DNA of 64,000 bases, taken from assembly GCF_007827975.1 (NCBI RefSeq), contig NZ_VITT01000009.1; one strand, 5' to 3'. How positions within the stretch are numbered: the stretch's first letter is position 1; every line of letters begins with the position of its first letter. The position numbers were made by a program, and so were the translations under genes. Origin of the DNA: Nitrospirillum viridazoti (GTDB taxonomy: Bacteria > Pseudomonadota > Alphaproteobacteria > Azospirillales > Azospirillaceae). This document shows, piece by piece, positions 8,133 through 16,231 of the stretch. The notes below the pieces were generated by a model. It saw only the letters and a list, made by a program, of their open reading frames with translations. It did not search any database and was not told the DNA's origin.

Positions 8133-8427
8133 GGGAAGAAAACACCCCTCAGTCATCAGCGCCGATCATGACACCGGCTGGCGGAGTCGCCGCCGCCCCT
8201 GTCATGACCGGCTGTCGTGTCGCGATGGACCTCGCGCCAAACGCATCTGAGCCTTCCCAAGACCGGCCTACTTTTGCGTCCCCGTCTGTCCTTTTTGCGT
8301 GACCCACAACCTTGTCCCGGCGCGGGGCGGACGTCTTGCCGGTGGCAAGCGACCCCTCCACTCTCGCCTGCGGAATCCGGCGCCGGACATGAGAACCGGC
8401 GGACAGAAAGTGGGGGTGGGGATCGTC

Positions 8428-9570
8428 ATGGAAGAATTGTTCGACATCATCGTCGTCGGCGGGGGTATCGCCGGGTGCGGCATCGCTGCCTTCCTCGCGG
8501 AGCGCGCCCGTGTGCTGGTCCTGGAAAAGGAGGCGCACCCGGGCACGCATGCGACGGGCCGGTCGGCGGCCCTTTTCTCGGAAACCTACGGCGCTGACCC
8601 CATCCGTGCACTGTCCCGGGCAAGCAACGCCTTCCTGACCAACCCGCCGGAAGCCTTCAACATCGCCTCCCCCCTCCTGCCGCGCGGCTGCCTTTACGTC
8701 GCGTCGGCGGCACAGGAGGAGAAACTGCTGGCGGCCGCGCGGAATCCGCTGATGCGGTCAGCCGCGACGCTGCTGAGCCGCGACGAGGCATTGAGCCGCT
8801 GCCCCATCCTGAAGCCGGATCATGTGACCGCCGCCCTGTGGGAGCCGGGCGCGCAGGATCTGGAGGTGAATGCCTTGTTGCAGGCCTTCATACGCCGCTG
8901 CCGGGCGCTGGGCGGGGTGGTGCGGACGGACAGCGCGGTGGTCCGCTTCGATCGGAGGGACGGGCTTTGGCGGGTTGCCACGGAACAGGGCCGCTATCAG
9001 GCGCCGGTCGTCGTCAACGCCGCCGGCGCATGGGCGGACAGCCTGGCGGCGCAGGCCGGGCTGGCGCCGCTGGGCATCCAGCCTCTGCAGCGCACGGCAT
9101 TGCTGGTTCCATCCCCGGATGGTGTCAACGTCGCGCCCTGGCCCTGCGTCATCGACATTGACGAGGCGTTCTACTTCAAGCCGGACGGTGGCCACTTGCT
9201 GCTGTCGCCGGCGGACGAACATCCGGTCGAACCCTATGACGCGCAACCGGATGAAATGGACGTCGCCATAGCCGTGGACCGTGTTGAACAGGCCACCAGC
9301 CTGCGGGTCAGGCGGGTCCTGCACAAATGGGCGGGACTGCGCAGTTTCGCGCCGGACAGGGTGCCCGTGGTTGGCTTCGATCCCAGGAGCGTCGGCTTCT
9401 TCTGGCTGGCCGGCCAGGGCGGCTACGGCATCCAGACCGCGCCGGCGCTGAGCCAGGCGGCGGCGGCGCTGCTACTGGACGGCGCCATTCCAGGACAGAT
9501 CGCGGATCACGGGGTCGACATGGCGGTGCTGCGGCCCGACCGGCTGATCCCGGCTGCCGTCCCGCACTGA
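8428..9570 (+). CDS. FAD-dependent oxidoreductase, D-amino acid oxidase (DAO) family
   Basis: Glycine/D-amino acid oxidase-like flavoprotein (380 aa). The FAD-binding motif FDIIVVGGGIAGCGIAAFL lies at the N-terminus, with VLVLEKE as the second strand. A second FAD segment, VVNAAGAWADSLA, is mid-protein, and the C-terminal GFFWLAGQGGYGIQTAPAL closes the cofactor site. I chose the ATG at 8428 because the fold begins four residues later and a G-rich ribosome site precedes it. Such enzymes yield imines that hydrolyse to keto acids and ammonia, which fits a RidA gene three cistrons down. It leads an apparent operon with the M81 peptidase and RidA. Confidence 0.88.
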   Translation: MEELFDIIVVGGGIAGCGIAAFLAERARVLVLEKEAHPGTHATGRSAALFSETYGADPIRALSRASNAFLTNPPEAFNIASPLLPRGCLYVASAAQEEKLLAAARNPLMRSAATLLSRDEALSRCPILKPDHVTAALWEPGAQDLEVNALLQAFIRRCRALGGVVRTDSAVVRFDRRDGLWRVATEQGRYQAPVVVNAAGAWADSLAAQAGLAPLGIQPLQRTALLVPSPDGVNVAPWPCVIDIDEAFYFKPDGGHLLLSPADEHPVEPYDAQPDEMDVAIAVDRVEQATSLRVRRVLHKWAGLRSFAPDRVPVVGFDPRSVGFFWLAGQGGYGIQTAPALSQAAAALLLDGAIPGQIADHGVDMAVLRPDRLIPAAVPH

Positions 9571-9601
9571 CACTAGCGGACAAACACGAGGCGATACGAT
9601 C

Positions 9602-11077
9602 ATGCGGATATTCACCACGCAACTGGTAACCGAGACGAACACCTTCGCGCCCATCCCCAGCGGGCGTCGGGCTTACGAGGAAATGGGCATACACCAGGGC
9701 GACGCCAGCCGTGTCGCCCCTGACGGAGTCTTTGGAACTCTGGCGCTTTGGCGCCGCCTCGCCGAAGCCCAGGGACATGAGGTGGTCGAAGGGCTGGCGG
9801 CGCAGGCGCAGCCGGGCGGACGCACGCTGAAGGCGATCTATGAGGGCTTCCGGGCCGAGGTACTGCGGGCGATCGCAGCGTCGCCCCCCCTGGACGCCAT
9901 CCTGCTCAACCTGCACGGCGCCATGTCCGCCGAGGGCTATGACGACTGTGAGGGCGACTTGCTTGAGGAAATCCGCAGGGCGGTGGGGCCATCTGTGGCG
10001 ATCGGGGTCGAGTTGGACCTTCACTGTCACCTCACCACCCGGATGCTGCGGGCTGCCGACATCATCGTCGCCTACAAGCACTACCCCCACACCGACATAG
10101 CGGACCGGGCGCGGGAAGTGCTGGAACTGACCCTGGCCACGGCGGCGGGGCGAATAAAGCCGGTGATCTCGGTTGCCGATTGCCACATGGTCGGCCTCTG
10201 GCACACCACCCGCGAGCCGATGGCCTCGTTCGTACGCACCATGGAAACGTGCCAGGATGGCAAGGAGGTCTTGAGCGTTTCCCTGGGCCATGGCTTTCCC
10301 TGGGGAGACGTGGCCGAGGCGGGCGCCAAGCTCTGGGTCATCACTGACGGCCGCCCCGCTTTGGGTGAACAGCTGGCACTGGACCTGGCCAACAGGTTTT
10401 TCCAGATACGGAAAGACACGGTCCCGCCGCTGCTGTCGATCGACCAGATGCTGGATGAGGTGACGCAGAGCGACGTCTTTCCCATCGTCGCCGCGGATGG
10501 CGCCGACAACCCCGGCGGCGGCGCCCCGTCCGACAGCACCTTCGTGCTAAAGCGCATCCTGGACCGGGGATTGGAAGGGGCGTTGATCGCGTTCTTTTAT
10601 GACCCGGAAGCTGTCCGGGTTCTGTCCGATGCCGGTGTCGGCGCCACCCTGGACATGCGCATCGGCGGCAAAACCGGCCCGGCATCGGGCGCGCCGGTGG
10701 ACCTGCGCGTGCAGGTCCGGCAGATCATTCCCGACCACTACCAGACGGGCCTGGGCCTGCGCTGGCCTCTGGGTGCGACCGTCTGGGTGCGGGGGCCCCA
10801 CGGCCTGGACCTGGTCTTGACCTCGGCGCGCAGCCAGGCGTTCGATCCCGTCTGCCTGGAACAGCTGGGCATCGACCTGTCCCGCAAGCGCCTGATCGTC
10901 GTGAAGTCGACCCAGCACTTCCATGCCCAGTTCGCCCCCATTGCCCGCGGGGGTGTGCTCTATGTCGCCGCTCCCGGCGCCCTGACACCGGACTTCGCCA
11001 ACATCCCCTACCAGGTGAAGTCTCTGGACTATTGGCCCCGGCGCGACGATGTCGGGCCTGAAATCATAAACTATTGA
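9602..11077 (+). CDS. M81 family metallopeptidase, MlrC-like
   Basis: 491 aa, matching the MlrC/microcystinase C family of zinc hydrolases over its full length. Expected metal-site regions are visible: ELDLHCHLTTRML (Asp and His near residue 140), YKHYPHTDIADRA, and VADCHMVGLWHTTREPM. The glycine-rich DGADNPGGGAPSDST marks the start of the C-terminal domain. MlrC of sphingomonads cleaves linear microcystin products, but most family members have unknown substrates. It sits 31 bases behind the DAO-like gene and 17 bases before RidA, so the three are probably co-transcribed. Confidence 0.88.
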   Translation: MRIFTTQLVTETNTFAPIPSGRRAYEEMGIHQGDASRVAPDGVFGTLALWRRLAEAQGHEVVEGLAAQAQPGGRTLKAIYEGFRAEVLRAIAASPPLDAILLNLHGAMSAEGYDDCEGDLLEEIRRAVGPSVAIGVELDLHCHLTTRMLRAADIIVAYKHYPHTDIADRAREVLELTLATAAGRIKPVISVADCHMVGLWHTTREPMASFVRTMETCQDGKEVLSVSLGHGFPWGDVAEAGAKLWVITDGRPALGEQLALDLANRFFQIRKDTVPPLLSIDQMLDEVTQSDVFPIVAADGADNPGGGAPSDSTFVLKRILDRGLEGALIAFFYDPEAVRVLSDAGVGATLDMRIGGKTGPASGAPVDLRVQVRQIIPDHYQTGLGLRWPLGATVWVRGPHGLDLVLTSARSQAFDPVCLEQLGIDLSRKRLIVVKSTQHFHAQFAPIARGGVLYVAAPGALTPDFANIPYQVKSLDYWPRRDDVGPEIINY

Positions 11078-11094
11078 TTATTAAGGAAAATACT

Positions 11095-11439
11095 ATGCCG
11101 GCTCCGCATCTCAGCCCGGCCGTGGCGCTAGGTGGCTCGCTTTTCCTGTCCGGCCAGATCGCCTTCGACGACCAGGGCGCGGTGGCTGGCGACGTCGCCC
11201 AACAGACACGCCGCTGCCTGGACCGGCTTGAAGCCGTGCTGCGCCAGCACGGCCTCGACCGCAACGCCATCGCGAAGACCACGGTATGGCTGACGGACGC
11301 GACGTCCTTCGCGGCCTTCAACGACGCCTACGCCTCTTTCTTCGGCGACCACAAGCCCGCGCGCTCGACCGTGGTGGCCGCGCTGGCCATCACCGGCGCC
11401 CTGGTGGAGATAGAGGCCGTCGCGCGGCTGGACGGCTGA
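11095..11439 (+). CDS. RidA family (enamine/imine deaminase) protein
   Basis: Small trimeric-type protein (114 aa) of the YjgF/YER057c/UK114 family, which speeds hydrolysis of reactive enamines and imines made by amino-acid enzymes. Visible marks are SLFLSGQIAFDDQG, the conserved arginine in ARSTVVAALAI and the glutamate in VEIEAVARLDG. The ATG at 11095 follows TAAGGAAAATACT; a TTG at 11074 would overlap the preceding stop. Its position after a DAO-like flavoenzyme suggests it clears the imine product of that enzyme. Confidence 0.9.
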   Translation: MPAPHLSPAVALGGSLFLSGQIAFDDQGAVAGDVAQQTRRCLDRLEAVLRQHGLDRNAIAKTTVWLTDATSFAAFNDAYASFFGDHKPARSTVVAALAITGALVEIEAVARLDG

Positions 11440-11542
11440 TTGCCCACGAAAAGAGATTGTAACTGTCACATCTGGCTGTGGAGAACTTGCCCGGTCTGCT
11501 GTATTCTCAGCCCATTAATCCTCAAGCAATCATGTGTGAGCC

Positions 11543-12463
11543 ATGCTTCAGGAATGGGCTGATATGGGCCGTCTGCCCAATAGTCTGCCGCAAGATCCGG
11601 ACGCCGAAATCATTTCCTTTGGCCCGAATTTTTTAGTTGGCCTTTCCCGATTCGACCCCACGGTGGAAATCGTCGATGAGGAGATCGGCCAGGACTGGTT
11701 AAAGTTCCACTTTCAGCTGCGCGGCACGGTATCTTATACCGTGCCGGGACAGTCGCCGCTAGCCGTCGACGACCTGACCTGCGTGGCGGCCCTGCACGGT
11801 CAGGGCATAGTGAAGAAGAGCTTTGTCGCGCCCCGCCCCGGCTTCGCTGTGACGGTGCTGTGCCGTCCCGAGATGCTGCGCGAACGCTTTGGCATCCATC
11901 TCGCGGACATGCCGGGTCCGTTGTCACGGTACTTGGAACAGGGCGAACCCACTTGGTACGCCGAAACCGGCAAGATGACGCCCGAAATGGTGATGAGCGT
12001 GCGCGCCCTGGAGGCCATGTCCTTCAGGGGCGCCATGCGCAACGCCTATGTCGAGGCGCGTGGCGTGGAATTGCTTTGTGAATTCTGGTCGCAGATCAGC
12101 CGGGGGGGAACACCGCCCAACCCGGCCGTCGATGAGCGCACGCTGTCCAAGGTGGAGCGGGCGCGCGACCATATCGACACCTATTTCAGGGAACCGCTGG
12201 CCATGCAGAAGCTGGCCAGGCATGTCGGCACGAACGAGACCAAGCTGTCCCAGGCGTTTCGCACCGTCTTCGGCATGACCATCTTTGAGTACATCCGCGC
12301 CCGCCGCATGGAAGAAGGCCAGCGCCTGCTGCGCGCCGGCAAGCTCTCGGTCACGGAGATCGCCTTCGAGGTCGGCTACGACTACTCCTGCAACTTCAGC
12401 GTCGCCTACAAAAGGCATTTCGGCATCACACCGAAGGAAGAGCGGGCCACCGCCAGGCGGTGA
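11543..12463 (+). CDS. AraC-family transcriptional regulator
   Basis: 306 aa. The C-terminal 100 residues contain two helix-turn-helix motifs: MQKLARHVGTNETKLSQAF and LSVTEIAFEVGYDYSCNFSVAYKRHFG, ending in TPKEER. The N-terminal two thirds form a sensor region resembling PchR-type regulators that govern TonB receptors. The ribosome site before the ATG is weak. It converges on the serine hydrolase gene (15 bases between the stops). It is a natural candidate to control the TonB-hydrolase genes downstream and/or the DAO-M81-RidA operon. Confidence 0.9.
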   Translation: MLQEWADMGRLPNSLPQDPDAEIISFGPNFLVGLSRFDPTVEIVDEEIGQDWLKFHFQLRGTVSYTVPGQSPLAVDDLTCVAALHGQGIVKKSFVAPRPGFAVTVLCRPEMLRERFGIHLADMPGPLSRYLEQGEPTWYAETGKMTPEMVMSVRALEAMSFRGAMRNAYVEARGVELLCEFWSQISRGGTPPNPAVDERTLSKVERARDHIDTYFREPLAMQKLARHVGTNETKLSQAFRTVFGMTIFEYIRARRMEEGQRLLRAGKLSVTEIAFEVGYDYSCNFSVAYKRHFGITPKEERATARR

Positions 12464-12478
12464 CCCGCTCCCGTGACT

Positions 12479-14467
12479 TCAATACTGGAGATTGAAGTTT
12501 ATCAGCCGGAAAGCGATCGCGACCCACCACACCTGGGCCAGGGCGGCCAGGACAGCCAACGCCCCCGCCTTACGCCATGCCCTGGAATGCCGTCGCCACT
12601 GCGCCATCGTTGAAAGCATCGCCAGCCCCGTCGCGCCACACAGCAGTAGCAGGGTAACGCCTTCCAGGACGTAGGTGATGCCATCGGTTCTGGCCGAGGC
12701 GTAGGTGAAATCGGCGGACAGGACGGAAAGCAACAGGGGATAGCCCGCCAGAGCCGCCACCAGGGCCAGGCTCAACAGCTTCGGGACCCGGTGGTCCAAC
12801 CATTGTGCGCCCGGCTTCTTCTCCAGGCCATAGACGCGCCGGGCCAGCGCACCCGCCGGCAGCGCGAGGCCATGGAGCAACAGCACGGCCAGCGCGCCCA
12901 CCAGGCCGGGCACGATCCAACCCGGTGAACGCCACCAGGGAACAGGCAGGAAGGCGATGGGTGCCGCGACATCGAAGCCCAGCAGGGCGGGACGTCCCTC
13001 CTGCGGCATAACCTGCATCCTGTCCCGCATGTCGTCCGATCGCCAGAGATTGGGGGCGATCTCGCGCCAGCGCACTGTGCCACGCGTGGGGATGGGAAAG
13101 CTGACACTGCCATCGCCGTTGTCGTGAATGGCGACGGGCGCCAGAAGGTCAGCCACGCTCAACCATGATGCCGTGTGCCGTTCCGATAATCCCCAGTATC
13201 CTGACAAGGCCTTGGCATCATCGCGGACCGTCGCGGGCGGGGCATCCGCGACGGCGGGACCATATGCGGGGGCCATGGGCGCCGGCGGGAAATATCGGTC
13301 CATGAAGCCGTTGAACAGAGCGTTGTGGATCGTGGTCGCGGCCCCGTCGTTCCCGGCACTGTTGAGCGAGATGAAGATCCCCACCCCGTCATCCAACAGC
13401 AGATGAAGGTCGCTGTGGAAGAACTGGGTGCCGCCATTGTGGGCAATGGACCGATGGCCATTCCGGGTCGTCTCGTAAAAGCCGGTCGCCATCCCGTTCA
13501 AGGCGGGGAACACTTTGGGCTGGAGTGCATGCATGGCACTCGCTGACTCTTCCGTCAGGATGCGGCCGTCCGCCAACCGGCCGAGCTGAAGGTGTGCCAG
13601 CATGAACTTCGCCAAGTCCGTTGCGGTCGACGTCAAGGCGCCGGCAGGCGAAGGTCCGACATATTCGTAATAGCCGGGGGCCGCGCTGGCCGTGATGTAT
13701 CCCTGGCTCAGGTTCGGGCGCCAAGCCTCCGGCACCGGCTGGTCGAAGGTGGAGCGATCCATGCCCAAGGGGCGCAGGATATGCTGGGCCGCATAAGCGG
13801 CGAAGCCCTGGCCGGAAATGCGCTCAACCACATAGGCTGCCAGGGCTGTGGCGTAGTTGGAATAGGCAGGGACGGCGCCCGGCGCGTAGATCCGCGGCGG
13901 CAGCCGCGTCTTCACGTAATGCTCCAGATTCTGAGGCGGGTATCGCCCCATGATGTCCTTCAGCACATCCTCGAAGCCGCTCCTATGCGTCACGATGTTC
14001 CGCATGGTGATTGGGTGGCCATCATAATCGGGGATGTGGAAATCCAGATAGCGATTGATGTCCGCGTCCAGGTCCAGCCGGCGCTGTTCCACCAGTTGCA
14101 TGACGGCTGTCCACACGAACAGCTTGGAGATGGAACCAGGCCTGATGAGGGTGGTGTCGGCGGCCATGGGCGTGCGGCTGTCCATGTCGGCATAGCCGTA
14201 GCCTTTGGCCAGAAGCAGCTGCCCATCCTTCACGATGCTGACGACACCGCCAGCGATGTCGCCCTGCTGGATGGCATAGGGCAGCAACCCATCCAGCCAG
14301 GCCTCCACGTCCCCTTGTGTCAGGGCCGGGGCCGGCTGCCCACCCTGCCGCGCTGGAGCCTCAGGCTGCGACCAGGCCATGGGGGTCTGGGTGGCCGATA
14401 CCAGTATCGACAGCAAGGCCCCGCGCAGCAAAGTGATGCAGCGCCGTTTCATGCGATTGCCCTTCAT
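12479..14467 (-). CDS. Serine hydrolase, beta-lactamase class C family, with C-terminal membrane segments
   Basis: Exported or membrane-anchored hydrolase (662 aa). A signal-peptide-like start (CITLLRGALLSILVSATQT) is followed by the S12 domain: nucleophile box SISK near residue 125, the YSN motif in YSNYATALAAYVVE, and HNGG in SIAHNGGTQFFHSDLH. The last 150 residues contain three to four hydrophobic helices, which fixes the enzyme in the membrane. The ATG at 14467 has an excellent AAGAAGGACT site, so a longer in-frame extension is not used. It lies 38 bases after the second hydrolase. Relatives include D-alanyl peptidases, D-aminopeptidases, esterases and MlrB, so the substrate is open. Confidence 0.9.
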   Translation of the reverse strand: MKGNRMKRRCITLLRGALLSILVSATQTPMAWSQPEAPARQGGQPAPALTQGDVEAWLDGLLPYAIQQGDIAGGVVSIVKDGQLLLAKGYGYADMDSRTPMAADTTLIRPGSISKLFVWTAVMQLVEQRRLDLDADINRYLDFHIPDYDGHPITMRNIVTHRSGFEDVLKDIMGRYPPQNLEHYVKTRLPPRIYAPGAVPAYSNYATALAAYVVERISGQGFAAYAAQHILRPLGMDRSTFDQPVPEAWRPNLSQGYITASAAPGYYEYVGPSPAGALTSTATDLAKFMLAHLQLGRLADGRILTEESASAMHALQPKVFPALNGMATGFYETTRNGHRSIAHNGGTQFFHSDLHLLLDDGVGIFISLNSAGNDGAATTIHNALFNGFMDRYFPPAPMAPAYGPAVADAPPATVRDDAKALSGYWGLSERHTASWLSVADLLAPVAIHDNGDGSVSFPIPTRGTVRWREIAPNLWRSDDMRDRMQVMPQEGRPALLGFDVAAPIAFLPVPWWRSPGWIVPGLVGALAVLLLHGLALPAGALARRVYGLEKKPGAQWLDHRVPKLLSLALVAALAGYPLLLSVLSADFTYASARTDGITYVLEGVTLLLLCGATGLAMLSTMAQWRRHSRAWRKAGALAVLAALAQVWWVAIAFRLINFNLQY

Positions 14468-14505
14468 CGGCAGTCCTTCTTTCAGAGTGCGCTGACAGAT
14501 GCCCA

Positions 14506-16146
14506 TCATTCCGGTCCCGCCTGTCCCGCCCGCGCGAATGGCAAATAGCGCGTGCGCGCGGAATGCAGCACGAAAGCCGACGACCAGCCGTGGGGAAACC
14601 ACAGCACCGCGCCGAAGGCTGTGGGGTCGGGACTGGGCCGCATGTGCAGCCAGGATCGGCCGATGGCCGACAATTCGAAGTCGGACACGCCCCAGGCGTC
14701 CCGAAACTGCATGATGGCGGCGTCACCCTGGGGTTGGATGGTGGCCGAAAGCCCGCTCTCTTCGCTTTCATACTGTCCGGCCAGCGCCGCCCAATCCGGC
14801 GTTTCGTCCTCCGCCGGCGCGGGGAGGCGATGGAACCGTTCCTCGCGCCCCCCGAAGCGTAGGCTGATGGACGGCTGCCCGTCCGCCCATTCGCACCGCA
14901 GGCGTATGGTGCCGATGCCGCTGAGGCCGGTCACCAAGCTGCCATCCGCGTCAAGGATCAGCGCCACCGGCGTGGCATATTTGGCGATCCGCAGGCACAA
15001 GGCCCCGTCCTGGGATTCCAGGCTGTACAGGAAACCTGTGTCGGCGCTGACGTAATCGCCCAGCCACGCCGCGAAATCCTCCAACAATGGGCGCGGCGCG
15101 GGCGGGTCCAGTTTGTCCGCCAGGACGATGTCCATCACGCGATCCGCGAGCGCCGTCGGCGACGCGCCCGGCGCGCCGTTGCTGAGGATGATGATGTCGA
15201 GATCCCCATCCACGGCGGAAATGAATTCGGACGCCCCGCCGACCACGCCGCCGGGATGCCGCCATATCGCCATTCCCCGGTAGGTGATGGTCATCAGCCC
15301 CAGCCCGTACCAGCCGGACGCGTCATCCCCGTCCGGTTGGGACTGAAGCAACTGCCCCCAACTTTCCGGCGCCCCGAAAGCGTCCTGCGAACGCAGGTGC
15401 GCGGCCCAGGCGAGCATGTCGTCCACGGTGGAAACGATGCCGCCCTCACCCAGGACTTCCAACGACGGGAAAAGGCCCCGCCGCCACTGGCCATCCACCA
15501 GCGGCGGCAGGTGCATGCTGGCCATGCCTGGCGTCATCACATGGTCGCTGGGCGCCAGCGTTGTGGATGACAGCCCCAGCGGATCGAACAGATGGCTTTT
15601 GAACAATACGTCCAGCGGCTGCCCCGTCACGCGCGACACAGCCAGCGAGACCAGATGGTAGCCGCCATTGTTATAGATCATCGCCTCCCCCGGGGGGAAA
15701 TTGGCGCCGGTCTGCCGTAGCAGCGTCCGCAGGCCGCAGCCCTCTGGCGCGGCCAACATTCCGTGACCGATAAAGCCGAGATCCAGGTGGCACCGCGTTC
15801 CGCCACGGTGCTGCAGCAACTGGCGTAGCGTTGGCAGGGCGTTGGTCCCGGCCAGCTCCGGCAGATACATGCCAATCGGATTGTCGAGATGGAGCAGGCC
15901 CCTCTCCTGCAGCAGCAGAACCAGCAGCCCGAGGAAATGCTTGCTGGTGGAACCGATCCGCATCCGGGTCGTGATGGTATTGGCGCAGGCCGTTTCCAGG
16001 CTGGCCATGCCGAACGCCCGCCGGTAGACGGGGCGCCCGCCGCGCTGAACCCCCACCACCAGACCCGGGCAGTCGCTCCGGTTCCACGGCGCGAACAGCG
16101 CGTCCAGTTGCGACGGCAGCGCCGCCTGATCCATGATAGTCGTCAT
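14506..16146 (-). CDS. Serine hydrolase, beta-lactamase family with C-terminal lipocalin-like extension
   Basis: 546 aa without an obvious signal peptide. The S12 catalytic marks are STSK (STSKHFLGLLVLLL, near residue 68), YNN in IYNNGGYHLVSLAVSR, and HPGG in IWRHPGGVVGGASEF. After about residue 360 two beta-rich segments (YVSADTGFLYSLESQDGALC and a later similar one) resemble the C-terminal domains of D-aminopeptidase-type enzymes. The ATG at 16146 is preceded by a GGGG stretch; in-frame ATGs at 16176 and 16134 are alternatives. It lies between the TonB receptor gene and the membrane-anchored hydrolase, on the same strand. Confidence 0.88.
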   Translation of the reverse strand: MTTIMDQAALPSQLDALFAPWNRSDCPGLVVGVQRGGRPVYRRAFGMASLETACANTITTRMRIGSTSKHFLGLLVLLLQERGLLHLDNPIGMYLPELAGTNALPTLRQLLQHRGGTRCHLDLGFIGHGMLAAPEGCGLRTLLRQTGANFPPGEAMIYNNGGYHLVSLAVSRVTGQPLDVLFKSHLFDPLGLSSTTLAPSDHVMTPGMASMHLPPLVDGQWRRGLFPSLEVLGEGGIVSTVDDMLAWAAHLRSQDAFGAPESWGQLLQSQPDGDDASGWYGLGLMTITYRGMAIWRHPGGVVGGASEFISAVDGDLDIIILSNGAPGASPTALADRVMDIVLADKLDPPAPRPLLEDFAAWLGDYVSADTGFLYSLESQDGALCLRIAKYATPVALILDADGSLVTGLSGIGTIRLRCEWADGQPSISLRFGGREERFHRLPAPAEDETPDWAALAGQYESEESGLSATIQPQGDAAIMQFRDAWGVSDFELSAIGRSWLHMRPSPDPTAFGAVLWFPHGWSSAFVLHSARTRYLPFARAGQAGPE

Positions 16147-16175
16147 TGAGGAACCCCGCATGTCATGGGCGAGCA

Positions 16176-16203
16176 CCCGGACACTTCGGATGAGGTGTCC
16201 GGG
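16176..16203 (-). terminator. Hairpin between the TonB receptor and hydrolase genes
   Basis: A perfect 9-base-pair stem (16176-16184 with 16195-16203) with a 10-base loop lies in the 85-base gap. No T-run follows, so it may only attenuate transcription or protect the mRNA rather than end it. Confidence 0.4.
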
Positions 16204-16231
16204 CGAGACAGGGATGGTGAACTCCGGTGTT

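Noticed and set aside
8166..8214. Short direct repeat TCATGAC-CCGGCTG in the divergent ALDH/flavoprotein region
   Set aside because: Two copies of 13-15 bases in G+C-rich DNA are too little to argue for an operator.
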